Part shown: in pieces, positions 9,574-19,748 of the stretch
Layout: every line of letters begins with the position of its first letter
Numbering within the stretch: position 1 is the first letter of the stretch
DNA from: Dactylorhiza incarnata
Lineage: Eukaryota; Streptophyta; Magnoliopsida; Asparagales; Orchidaceae
Length of the DNA stretch: 64,000 bases
Direction: 5' to 3'
Assembly (NCBI GenBank): GCA_033032865.1
Contig: JAWHQI010001214.1
Location: 1-64,000 of the forward strand
Notes under the pieces: model-generated
Databases searched by the model: none
Seen by the model: only the letters and a program-made list of their open reading frames with translations
What the model was told of the DNA's origin: nothing
Position numbers and translations under genes: made by a program

Positions 9574-10540
9574 AGACCGCGTCAGGGATGGGCAGAGGCA
9601 GGATGCCAAGCTAGAGCCGATATTCAGAGCCTTAGAGGCAGGCTCAGCTGGAGACTATTTTTTGAAGGACGACCTATTGAGTTTTAGAGGTCGAGTGTAT
9701 ATACCGGCAGGGAGCCAGATTCTGGAGGATATTATGACAGAGGCTCATTGCAGTAGATATTCCGTGCACCCGGGTATCACCAAGATGACAGTAGATCTGA
9801 AGAGGACCATGTACTGGCCGGGTATGAAGAAAGACATCACCTATTTTATGACTCACTGCGAGTCTTGCCAACTCGTGAAGGCAGAGTGTCGGAACCCTGC
9901 CGGATTATTGCAGCCACTCCCGGTACCGGAGTGGAAGTTCGACGACATCGCCATGGGCTTTATATACTGTCTGCCCCGATCTCATGCGGGAAATAACTCG
10001 ATTTGGGTGATCGTCGACAGATTTATGAAGGTGGCTAGATTCATTCCAGTCAGGAAGGACACTCCGGTCGGTGTTTTGGTACGGAGGTTCGTGGAGCAGT
10101 TTGTTTGGTATCATGGTGTGCCTAGGACGATCGTGTCAGATCGAGATGGATGATTTACATAAAGGGAGTGGAGAGCGGTGCAGGCCTACCTAGGCACCCG
10201 GTTGACTTTTAGTACAGCCTTCCACCCCTAGACAGACGGACAAACGGAGCGTACCAACCGAACCCTGGAGGATCTTCTATGCCTTTGCATTCTGGACCGC
10301 GGGGAGCCATGGGAGAGACTGTTACCATTAGTCGAGTTCTCATACAACAACAGTCACCAATCTAGTATAGGCAGGGCACCCTGCGAGGCATTATACAAAC
10401 GGAGGTGCAGGACACCATTGTCTTGGATTCAGGATGAGGACCCCAAGAAACTCTGCTCAGAGTTCGTGGAAGACACCGACGCTCAGGTACGACTGATTCG
10501 AGACAGGATGTTGGAGGCCTAGAGCAGGCAGGCCAAGTAC
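9574..10540 (+). pseudogene. pol: Chromovirus integrase, stopped
   Basis: A zinc-binding H-H-C-C region is visible (HCSRYSVHPG then HCESCQLVKAE near 9770-9890). It is followed by the catalytic core: IVDRFMKVARFIP (first acidic residue), VSDRDG (second, near 10140) and the region ERTNRTLEDLL (glutamate). Stops at about 10151 and 10157 and a further one near 10228 interrupt the core, and a TAG near 10519 replaces a likely glutamine (LEA-stop-SRQAKYYD). Integrase would join element cDNA to the chromosome; this copy cannot be made whole. Confidence 0.88.
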
Positions 10541-11004
10541 TACGATGGACGACATTGTATGGTAGAGTACCAGGTGGGAGATCAGGTTTTCTTGAAGATA
10601 CGCCCGATGCATGGAGTCTCGCGGGTTCGCGGGCGGAAGAAGCTCAGTCTGAGATACTGGGGCCTTACAGGATCCTGGAGAGGATCGGTCCCTTGTCTTA
10701 CATACTGGAACTACCACCGGAGTTAGAGGTACTGCACAACGTTTTCCACGTCTCCTCACTTAGGAAGGCTCTACTTCAGCCAGAGCAACAGGTATCTACT
10801 ACGGAGGGTCCAGTAGCTACTGATCGATCGGTTCACCTGGAGCCGGTCCGGATATACGACACGGAGTTGCGTGTCTTGCGGCGTAAGAAGGTTTCGCTGG
10901 TCAAGGTCCTATGGAGGAATCATGGGCAAGAGGAGCATACCTGGGAGCCACTAGACCTGGTGCAGCAAAAGTACCCGGAGCTCTTTGCAGCAGGAATAAT
11001 TTAA
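10541..11004 (+). pseudogene. pol: Chromovirus integrase C-terminus with chromodomain
   Basis: The first part (MVEYQVGDQVFLKI, RGRKKLSLRYWG) is the GPY/F-type linker. A frameshift then moves to the frame reading LGPYRILERIGPLSYILELPPEL and HNVFHVSSLRKALLQPEQ. The last ~50 residues (RIYDTELRVLRRKKVSLVKV, then NHGQEEHTWEPLDLVQQKYP) are a chromodomain, which in chromoviruses steers integration towards particular chromatin. It ends at the stop at 11002-11004, near the expected end of pol. Confidence 0.85.
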
Positions 11005-11101
11005 TTTTTCTGGGATGTTATATTTTCTGAGTTGTAGTAGAAACCCCGCGGGCTTAACCTGAATTTCGAGGACGAAATTTTTATTTTTATGTATTGGGAT
11101 T
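11005..11101 (+). other. Chromovirus 3' untranslated region with conserved GAGGACGAAAT box
   Basis: 'gaatttcgaggacgaaattt' at about 11070-11090 is the motif that typically sits between the pol stop and the 3' LTR of Tekay/Del-type elements. The polypurine tract that normally follows has decayed to an AT-rich stretch ending directly before 'tgtaacatccccc' at 11102. Confidence 0.7.
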
Positions 11102-12182
11102 TGTAACATCCCCCAAACAACTAGACCCCCAAGTTGGTTTTGTCATGCCATAGGAAGAGCTCAAGACCATGTGAGCTTGGGTGAGAAGGAGAAAACCCAA
11201 GTGGTCTGCAAATAGCAGTTTTTAAATACCTAGCCTAGAGTTGGACTTTGGGGCCTCACCTTGAACCTTGACCCCACCATAGTATCCCTAACCCACTAGG
11301 GGCCTCCTTGGAGCACCAGGGACCCACTGGGGGCAACCAAAGAGACCAAATTGACAAAAGACAACCTTAACCCTAAATTGGTCAAACTAACTCAATTAGG
11401 GCCAATTCGCCTCCACCATGCCAACTTGACCCTTCCTCTACCATCATAGGGACACTAGGGACCTAATGGACCAAAAATCCCCATCATGGGACCTCCAATT
11501 TAGTCAATTTTACCAAAGTCAACTCTAGCCCTAATTTGGTCAAAAGTGCCCTATTAAGGTGCAATTCACCCTCACCTTGTCAAAATGGACTCCACCTAAA
11601 CCTTCCTAACCCATAAGAGAGTCCAATGGGTCACTACCCACCCATTGTGGTCAACCTAAGTGGTCAATTTGACCAAAGTCAACCTTATCCTAAATTCAGG
11701 TCAAAATGACCTACTTTACCCAAATTGAACCCAATCCACTTGAGCTAGACCCAATTGATGTGATCCACCACCTAATGGGGATTGAATGCTACTAAGTTGG
11801 CCATTAAATTTGAAGAGAGTCGGCCAGGAGAGAGAGAGCCCAATTTGGAAGAGAGAGAAGGGGAGGGTAGTTATTGGGGAGGAAGAAGAAACCCCCAATC
11901 TGAGCAATTGATGGCACCTTTCATCTCCCCTTCGAGGGAGGAGAAGTTTTCAGCTTCTTCCTGGCCTAATTGATGGCCAATTCATCCCCCCCCCCCCCCC
12001 AAGTGTAACCGAAATTCTAGTTAATGGCCATTAATGGCTTTCAGGAATAAAGCCACCCAAACTCGAAATTGGAACCCTCATTACCTTCAGTGATCAGAGA
12101 GGAAGAAAACCCCCAACCCTCCAGTGAGAATCGTTCAGAGGAGGCCTAGATCGGCATAGCACCAAAATCTCCACCACCGGCA

Positions 12183-12224
12183 ATGGCGACTCGCCAGAAT
12201 ACGCGCCACCAAACCCCCACACAG
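12183..12224 (+). CDS. Candidate LTR-encoded first exon of chromovirus gag
   Basis: ATG at 12183 opens a 14-codon arginine-rich peptide (MATRQNTRHQTPTQ) ending in CAG followed by GTCCGA, a good plant splice donor. In the diverged LTR at 50444-53532 the equivalent ATG (50958) opens MAPKASQATMADRRSARLQD and also ends CAG/GTC in the same phase. The gag body at 33140 has no nearby upstream ATG and opens in phase 0 right after 'cttgtgtag'. Splicing would yield an N-terminus like that of other chromovirus Gags. This is an inference from sequence only. Confidence 0.4.
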
Positions 12225-13391
12225 GTCCGATCCGCTTCCTCTTCTCTAGTGCTAGATCCTCTAATGAATCGGGGCTTGATCCGAACTCAATTGGGCTCGG
12301 ATCGCGCTTCCGAAAGGTCTTGTTTCGAGCCCTATTTCCCCTCCCCGAAACCCCTACTCCGACCACCACCGACCGGCAAGGGACCTCCAATCGCCATCCA
12401 CCACCTCAACGGAGGTGACGGTGGCACTTGCCGGCCAGGGAGATGCGAGGGTGGGCAGGAAATCATCCCGCAAAGGCGCCAAGGACGGGCTGTCACGAGC
12501 CGTCCATTACTGGGTGACGATGACGGTGTGCCGTCAGATCTGCCGCAATTTGCTATCCACAGATTTAAATAATCATGCTAAATGAACATTTCATTTTTGT
12601 CACACTTCCTGCATTATTTTGTTTTAATTATTAAAAATACATACTGCCCTCAAATGAAAAAGTGCCCAACATCAATATTGTAGCCCTTGGTGTATATATT
12701 AAATGAAAATTTGTTTCAGGTCAATAGGGGCACTGTAGCCCCATGTTGAGCCATTTTGGTATGACTAGTCCCTAGGGTAGCGCAGTCACCTTTTCTTGAA
12801 TAACTCTTGATAGAGAAATGATATGGGCATTAAAATTGAAACCTAGGCTATCTACACCAACCCCCTTAACATACCAAAAGATGGAAATTTTAGGAGAACA
12901 TTTTTCTAAGGTTTCTGTATTAATTTCATAATTCAAATGTTAATTAATTAATGGGTCTAATGACCCCAATCCCCTCCAAATTTTGGTGGGTGCTCCTTAG
13001 GTTTATTATATGACCCTGGTAAAAATTTCAGCCCAACTGGGACTGATCTAGTTGGGTAATTTGTTAACCCAAGTTTGATCAAACTAGGTCAAAATTAGGG
13101 TATGGTGTTCACCTTGGGGTATTATGGTCAAAACTCATCAACATGAGTTTAAACCTTGGCCACTGGTTTAGGATCACCTAAAACACCTCCATGAGTGATT
13201 TGGGGTGATGTGGGGTGGGCTTGCCCCAAAACCCTAGCTTTACCCTTAGGGTTGCATTTTGAGCTTTGTGTAGGACATGGGGTCAAATGCTATGGAATGG
13301 TCATGGAATTTGGTGTACATGTTCAGAGGGTGTAATAATACCCTAGGAAATTTTAGAAGGATTTTAGGAACCCTTATTCCCCCTAAATTAG

Positions 13392-13399
13392 GTTATAAC
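13392..13399. other. hAT target-site duplication, left (GTTATAAC)
   Basis: The 8-bp 'gttataac' is repeated exactly at 30227-30234. Eight base pairs is the hallmark length for hAT elements, and the empty site is seen in the homologous LTR near 42371. Confidence 0.95.
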
Positions 13400-14420
13400 C
13401 AAGCTTTTAAGAACCAGACCGGACCGGTCGATCTGACCGGTCGAACCGCCAACCGACCATCCCAGCGGTCCGGGTGCTGTGCTAGAACCGGCTCCGCCGA
13501 GAACCGCCCGAAAACCGCCTGACCGCCCGGTTGAACCGGGGAACCAGGAACCGGTCCGGTTTTCCCTTAACCGGCCGGTCTCTTAATCCACCGTAAATTT
13601 AAATTTCAAGGGTGCAGATTAGTGTTCAGGCTTTTATAATATATATGTTAGGGCTTTTATAATTTCTTCCATCCTAATTCCTTTTCTACCGAGGGTTCTT
13701 GAGTGCCGTCTGGAGCATTCTGCATTCCTATAATCCTCTTCCTGTTTCGCATTCCTCTTCCTCACGCGATTTGGTGGCTGTCGGCGAGGAGATCTCAGAT
13801 CCTCTTCTTCCTCGCATGATTTGGAGGCTACAGGCGAGGAGATCTCAGATCGCCTTCTTCCTCGCAGTCAAATCATCTTCTTCCCCGCGGTGAGTTCATC
13901 TTCTTCCGCGCAGCATTTATTCATGGTTTTATGGACGGCGTTGCACTATAACCCTGATCAGGTGACATTGTAGAGGCTCCAAGCGGTAGCATGATTTTCG
14001 TTCAGTCCAGATTTATGTAAGGAAACATAGGCTAAACATTAGCAGGATTCAGAAGTTTTGTTCAGTCCATATTTTTGTTCAGTCAAGTTTCATTATTTTG
14101 ATGTTTTGTTTTGCCTGCAGTAGTAACTAGTAACTAGTAAGCAATGTTAAAAATGTGGTTTGACAAAAATGTTTGTAGGCTCACACAACACATGACTTGG
14201 AATGCATCCCACTTGGATTTGACAAAAATGTTAAAAATGTAGATTCAGAACTCAGAAGTTTAGAAATTAGATGTGAATATAATTTGTTGAAAAGATATAT
14301 ATATATTTCTCATTTGAATACTATTTGACTTTTATTATAACATAGGATAAGAGGAATGCATAGTTTTGTGAGATTACTGTTTGATATTCTCATTTAATGT
14401 TTGTATCCAAAAATCTGAAA
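13400..14420. other. hAT 5' terminal and non-coding region with CCGGTC subterminal repeats
   Basis: Behind the terminal repeat, 13415-13590 is packed with 'accggtc', 'gaccgg', 'aaccgcc' and 'ggtccgg' motifs on both strands, which in hAT elements serve as subterminal transposase binding sites. From 13600 to 14420 I see AT-rich leader with several 'cttcttcctcgc' repeats (13800-13900) and no coding signal before the ATG at 14421. Confidence 0.65.
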
Positions 14421-15300
14421 ATGGACTTTTCTTCCGAGCCGTCTAATATTTCTTTACAAGCGGTCCGTGAAAAAAATGATCCTGATTGGAATCATTTTAG
14501 TCTCATGTAGAGTTCTTACGGTAAAAAACAGTATAGGTGTTTACATTGTGGAGGACTTATAAGGGTAGGGGAATTAATAGAATGAAGTAACATTTAGCTG
14601 GGACTAAAGGAAATATTGGTGCTTGCAAAAAGGTTCCGCTTGATATTCGACATCAGATGCAAGAAAACTTAAAAGTAATAACTGATAAAAAAACAAGAAG
14701 CACAAGAATCCTTAGATAGTGTAAATCCATACGGTGATCACGTGGATGATGATATAACTTCTCTTCCTAGGTCTCAAAACTCAATCGTACAAGAAAATGG
14801 TAGGAGAAAAATTGATTAAGTTGAAAATTACTTTGCCCCTAGAACATCTGCAAGATCACAACCATCATTGAAAAGTGTCTTATCCTCAAAAGAGGCGGTG
14901 CATCGTGCTGATATGGCCGTAGCTAGATGGTTTTTTGATAGTTGCATACCTATAAATGCTTTAAATTCAGCATTTGCGCAAAAAGCTATTGATGCAATTG
15001 CTTCAATTGGTCCTGGTTATATGTTGTCTACCTACCACATGATGAGAATTAATTTGCTTAGAGATTGCAAAGAAGAGTGTCGGTTTCTTGTAGATTCATA
15101 TAGAGATAATTGGAAAAAAAACTGGATCTATGTTAATGGCAGATGGTTGGACTGATAGGAGGAGTAGAACTCTAATTAATTTCTTGGTTTATTCACCTCA
15201 TGGTATCTCATTTTGCAAATCAGTTGTGCTTCAGATGTTACAAAAGATGCGACGACTTTGTGTTCTTTATTTGCAGAAGTAGTTGAATGGATATGTTAAA
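14421..15300 (+). pseudogene. hAT transposase, N-terminal part (BED finger and DUF659)
   Basis: ATG at 14421 opens MDFSSEPSN, followed by DPDWNHFSLM and then a stop. A BED-type zinc finger follows in pieces (QYRCLHCGG near 14530, then HLAGTKGNIGACKKVP near 14595 after a frame break). From 14868 the DUF659 region reads SLKSVLSSKEAVHRADMAVA through DSYRDNWK. A 1-bp shift at an A-run near 15113 is needed to continue into MLMADGWTDRRSRTLINFLV. The BED finger would bind the element ends and DUF659 contains part of the catalytic core. The reading frame is cut at 15300 by the solo LTR. Confidence 0.85.
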
Positions 15301-15519
15301 TGATGACTGGTATTTAGTCATCGTTTTAGGCTAATATCTTATTAGATATTTAAATAAATTATCACATTTGTGTGTTGTTTTTATAAATTTTCGTAAAAAT
15401 ATTATTTTATGTCCAAATCTTATAGATATTTTTATTTTGTAGGATTACGGCAGGCCTGGGGGAATTTATGTGTGAAATCCCGCTGCCGCGTCCAAGACGC
15501 GCAAGCTCTCATACATATC

Positions 15520-15700
15520 TACATATATAAATATATATAAATATATATATATATATATGTTTATATATATATGTTTTATGTATATATATATGTTTTATGT
15601 ATATATATATGTTTGTATATAATATGTTATATATATATATATATACACGGTTATAGATATATATATATGTTTATATATATATATGATTATATATATATAA
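15520..15700. repeat. (AT)n-rich microsatellite with 'tatatatgttt' units
   Basis: Nearly pure alternating AT interrupted by 'gtttat' and 'gtttgta'. It lies inside the solo LTR. Confidence 0.9.
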
Positions 15701-16110
15701 GCTGCTCCGACCACCACTTCAACAGCCGCCGGACCTCCACCATGCTCCAGCAACCACCATGCATGCAAGCAGCTCTTCCATGCGAGGCTCCAATGGCTTG
15801 TAGGTCCTCCACGCAGCAACTTCCGGCCATCTCCGCAGCAGCCCCGCCACCTCCATGCAAGCTTCCGGCCATCTCCGCAGCAGCTCCACCACCTCCTCCA
15901 TGCATGCAACCGGCCTCCTCCACGTCAGCGATCCGCCCACCATCTCTCTCTCCACGTCAGCAATCCAAGCCCTGGCATTTCACAAGGACGATGCCACCTC
16001 CAGCCCGAGCTCCTCCATACGCGCCTCCTCCACAGATCCCGCCCGGAGTTATGCCTCCACAGTAATGGCGGCAGCACCCCCGTACCTGCTAAAAAAGAAA
16101 TTCACTTTCG

Positions 16111-16120
16111 CCTATAAAGA
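16111..16120 (+). promoter_or_regulatory. Probable TATA box of the Athila-like solo LTR
   Basis: 'cctataaaga' in the middle of the LTR, followed by a purine-rich leader, is the usual promoter layout of a plant LTR. Confidence 0.45.
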
Positions 16121-17253
16121 TGGCTGCTCGTGAAGGAGGAAGGGGATTGAGGTTTTTTAAAAAAAAAATAAGATTTTAAGAGCCCGGATATTCATTTGGC
16201 AGAGTTGATTATTTTTTTATCAAGTGGAGTTTATTATTTTTCATTTCTATTTAGAGATTTAGAGTTTAGAGATTTTCATTCCTGTGTTCTTTTGGTTCCG
16301 GAAGGTTGTATTTCGGACAACGTTTTAGTCAGTCTCTTGTAATCTTGTACGTCTTTCTTCTTTCAAATTAGAATTGTCTTAAACATGAAAGCTTGTATTG
16401 TTATTTCTTCTGATTTCATTCCCCGCTAGTAATAAAAGTTCACCTCTATTTTACTAATATTAATTTTCTATTTTAAAAGTTTGTTACTTCTCTTCTTTGT
16501 TCGTTCTTTTTCATCATGTCGCATTTTTATAATAATGATTCACCCATCTCCATGAGCGGCTAATTTCTATAGTGCTCGATCGCGATGATCCGAGGATGAG
16601 ATAAGTTTTGTTATGATTTTTAGATTTATTTTTCTCTAATTGTTGAATGCGTACGATTTACCGTTGGTCAACTCATTGAGGCTATATCTTTTATATAGTT
16701 TTCATAATGGTTTTCGCTCTTTACTTGGCCGAGAGGCTCGTAAGGCGAATCGATCACCCATCGGTAAAAGGAGTAGAACGCAACCCTCGATAGAGGACGA
16801 CGTAACTCTTCTGGATTGAAATAAAATTCAATAGCGAGGTTCACAACCTAAGGCAAGTCTTAGGCGATGCGATTTGAGAACGAAAGTTCGGTCGATACAC
16901 CTAAGCTTAGTTGAACCTAAACCTCGAAAGAGGGGTGTTCATGCTTTTGGAACCTCCACGGTCAAAGCCTCTTCAACAAGAGAATTGTAATCTATTCTCA
17001 TTTCAATTTTCTCTATATCCGAGGTGATTCAAGATCGGGTGCTAGCTTTTAAATCATCAAATTAATTTATTTAGTATTTCTAGTTTTTACTATTCGCAAA
17101 CCAACCCAATTTTCTATTGATAAAATAATAGCGATTTTCTAAGTAGAATTACTCAACCACCCCGAGTCTAATACGACCTTGGTTTTATAACCTATACTAC
17201 ATTCGATACGGTACACTTGTCGTTGTCGTTTGCGGATATAGTTTTGCGCATCA

Positions 17254-17972
17254 TTCAACAAGTATGGTTCAACTACTTGTTACAGATAATGCAGCAAACT
17301 ACAAGAATGTAGGGGAGTTACTACATGAAAAATATGGCAATATTTATTGGTCACCGTGTGCAGCTCATTGCTTAAATTTAATTTTAAAGGATATTGGAAA
17401 TTTGAGTCATATGGTGGACATTACAAAAAATGCTTCAAAGGTTACTGTATTTATTTACAATCATGTCTTTCTTTGTCTTGGTTGAGGAAAAGGGAAGGAT
17501 GGAGAGAGATCGTTCGCCCAGGAGCTACACGATTTGCCACTACATTTATTATGCTTAAAAGTTTACATGAACACAAACATGATTTGCAGGCATTAGTGAC
17601 TAGTAAATATTACACTGATTCAAAAATTTCAAGATCAAGCAAAGGTGAAATTGTTGTTAATATCATTTTGGATAATCAATTTTGGAACATGTGTTTGGTG
17701 ATGACAAAGGTTGCAGGTCCACTAATCAGATTGTTACGCACTGTTGATTCTGATGAGAAGCCATCACTTGGCTATGTCATGTTAAATTTTATGTTTGTTC
17801 AATGTCTTATGCATTGTACTCATTTGTAGGATTTACTTTAAAAAGAGAAGTTATGATCCTCTTGGTTATACGAGTATTGATACAGTGGACTTTTGGGTAG
17901 TTGAGAAAGAGCAAACTCCAGAGCTTAATTATAATGATTTGGAAAGTTAAATTTATGAGGAATATGTTATAC
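17254..17972 (+). pseudogene. hAT transposase, central part, dimerisation domain deleted
   Basis: It resumes the reading with VTDNAANYKNVGELLHEKYG and SPCAAHCLNLILKDIGNL, the end of DUF659 with its conserved WxPCAAHCLNL-type motif. After a stop near 17482 it continues as GWREIVRPGATRFATTFIML through KVAGPLIRLLRTVDSDEKPS. The next recognisable residues are YDPLGYTSIDTVDFWVVEKE near 17855, which in complete relatives lie after the hAT dimerisation domain. Only about 80 bp separate them here, so the dimerisation domain has been deleted. The Sirevirus interrupts the frame at 17973-17977. Confidence 0.82.
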
Positions 17973-17977
17973 CAATT
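17973..17977. other. Sirevirus target-site duplication, left (CAATT)
   Basis: caatt before the LTR at 17978 is repeated exactly at 29712-29716 after the other LTR. Removing the Sirevirus joins YEEYVIPI to VGEVQACDQQND of the transposase in frame. Confidence 0.93.
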
Positions 17978-18185
17978 TGAAAGTATCTAGTTGCGTCCTA
18001 AATCACCTAGAGGGGGGTGAATAGGTGAATTCTATGTCTTTAAGCGGAAAAAAAAAAAATTAACACAGAAAAGCAAACAAACAACCACAGCACAGACACA
18101 AGGATTTTATAAAGGTTCCCCGATGTGGGTAGTCCTCTTTCCCGCCTCGCCTATCTAGCACTTCGAGGCTAGACTCGGCTACTTC

Positions 18186-18380
18186 ACCAATCTCAGATTA
18201 TAACTAATCTTACACCTCGGAGTTAAAACTCCTACAACTCGGAGTATGCAACTCCTACAACTCGGAGTAAAACAACTCCTACAACTCGGAGTAAACAACT
18301 CCTACAACTCGGAGTATAACAACTCCTACAACTCGGAGTATAACAACTCCTACAACTCGGAGTATAACAACTCCTACAAA
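18186..18380. repeat. Tandem array of ~22-bp 'actcctacaactcggagt' units
   Basis: About eight units, each itself a short inverted repeat (actcc ... ggagt). The same array is at about 28349-28543 in the 5' LTR. Confidence 0.92.
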
Positions 18381-18897
18381 AGAAAAGATAAGGAAACAAA
18401 ATACTTCTTCTTAACCTCTAAAGAGATTAACTTCAGATCTTGAAAACAGAGTCTTTTTCTCAACTTTGAAAGAAAGCTTGGCACTTGAAAGATGTGAAGA
18501 GAGAAGACTTGGCTAACCAGATCTGAATAGGCCCTTTGACTTGCTAGAAAGAATCTTCAATAAAGAGGGCAGCAATAAGATCAAAGGCCTTCTTCTGAGA
18601 AATCTCTAACCACAATAGAGAAAGGATCTTGTGCAGAAAATGTTAGGTCTCAGAATTCTTGTTCAGCAAAAGAGAAAGGAGATCGACTTGTTGCTTTTAC
18701 TTTTCTGAACTGTCGGCTGAAGAAGTTTTTAGATCGATTCTTAAGATAGGTCGATTTGCCCTAAAATAAGGATTTATTTATAGGGAGGTCTTCAACGGCT
18801 CTTGCGACAAGGAAGGGAGAGGCGACACGTGTACTGTTCATGTCGGCTAACCCTAATTTTCAAAAACGAAACGAGGATATGAAATCCGTCTGTCCGT

Positions 18898-19240
18898 CAT
18901 TCGTTGGGATTCGTCGGGAGTACACGAGAACATCCGACGAATTGACTTAGCTGCAGAGTTTTCCTTCACAACCCATTCAAAAAGACCTCTATCAGCATTC
19001 GTCGGGATTCGTCGGAATGACCCGAGTCATCTCGACGAATGGACTTGGCTTCAGAAATTTCTTCATAACCCAGTCAAAATGACCTCTGTCAGCATTCGTC
19101 GGGATTCGTCGGAATGACCCGAGTCATCTCGACGAATGGACTTGGCTTCAGAAATTTCTTCATAACCCAGTCAAAATGACCTCTGTCAGCATTCGTCGGG
19201 ATTCGTCGGAATGACCCGAGTCATCTCGACGAATGGACTC
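18898..19240. repeat. 97-bp tandem repeat with ATTCGTCG / CGACGAAT palindromes
   Basis: Units begin 'cattcgtcgggattcgtcgg' at about 18898, 18996, 19093 and 19190, and each contains 'ctcgacgaatgg', so every unit can fold on ATTCGTCG against CGACGAAT. It is duplicated in the 5' LTR at about 29060-29400. Confidence 0.92.
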
Positions 19241-19548
19241 AGCAGAAATTTCCTTTTCTTCTGAAAGCCTGCTCCACTCCTCAACCTTGAAAACCTTCAG
19301 TTATGAGTATATGAAGTGCATCCCAAAAGAGAGATTACACATGGACCAACACTTTGTTCTATACAATGAGGGATTACATTGTCTAGAACTGTGTTTGGTG
19401 ATCCATTGCAACCTGACTTTGGTGTGCACTTAGCATTACGACCTGTCATAACACATCTAAACAAAAGTCATCAAATACAAATACAATTCATTTTAGTTTA
19501 CTAGGGGACATCTTCAAATCAAGGTGATTGTAGACACAATACCCAACA

Positions 19549-19562
19549 ATCTCCCCCTATTT
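19549..19562 (-). other. Polypurine tract of the Sirevirus
   Basis: On the minus strand 'aaatagggggagat' lies directly before the 3' LTR (TGTTGGG). Confidence 0.9.
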
Positions 19563-19748
19563 GAAGATGTCATAACCCTAGGCACTAATTTGAATTGCAC
19601 AGAAGAATACTAAATAAGAATGCAGAACCCAGGCAGTAATATATATAAGGAAAAACAGAGTAGGACTAAATGTTTTAGCTTAACACAAAAGAAATGTATG
19701 TATATATATATAAGCAAAGAAAACATCAAGATTCCAGATAAGCACAGC

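Larger units (their letters stand above)
11102..13399 (+). mobile_element. Chromovirus 5-kb LTR, left part (split by hAT)
   Basis: It starts TGTAACATCCCCC right after pol and runs until the hAT target duplication. The rest of the LTR is at 30235-32941, for a total of about 5.0 kb. The other copy (42092 onward) has the uninterrupted join 'aggttataaccccttta', which proves the split. A C15 run lies at 11986-12000. The plus-strand ORF at 12183-12572 is a possible leader, not a host gene. This LTR serves as 3' LTR for 9057-11101 and, through its distal end, as 5' LTR for the gag-pol that begins at 32944. Confidence 0.88.
15301..17253 (+). mobile_element. Solo LTR, Athila/OTA-like, inserted in the hAT transposase
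   Basis: 1953 bp running from 'tgatgactggtatttagtc' to 'ttttgcgcatca'. It is flanked by ttaaa (15296-15300) and ttcaa (17254-17258), a one-mismatch pentamer duplication. Transposase codons resume right after it. TGATG...CATCA ends and the final phrase 'acacttgtcgttgtcg...gcgcatca' resemble Athila-type Ty3/gypsy LTRs; that lineage call is tentative. A TATA motif 'cctataaaga' is at 16111-16120. The apparent ORF at 15571-16065 translates AT repeats plus a proline-rich stretch and is not a gene. Confidence 0.72.
17978..19548 (-). repeat. 3' LTR of the Sirevirus
   Basis: 1571 bp, read on the minus strand from TGTTGGGTATTG to ATACTTTCA. Internal arrays: 'caactcctacaactcggagta' units and 97-bp units. 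ORFs at 18246-18443 and 19233-19433 recur identically in the other LTR and have no domain; they are repeat translations. Confidence 0.95.

Noticed and set aside
12183..12572. 129-codon LTR ORF as a host gene
   Set aside because: It lies wholly within a chromovirus LTR and only its first 14 codons have a conserved end; kept only as a candidate leader exon.
15571..16065. 164-codon Tyr/Ile- then Pro/Ala-rich ORF and opposite-strand ORFs
   Set aside because: Translation of an (AT)n microsatellite followed by a CCx-rich stretch inside a solo LTR.
18246..18443. Repetitive ORF (also at 28409-28606)
   Set aside because: Identical in both LTRs because it is the translated 22-bp array; not a gene.
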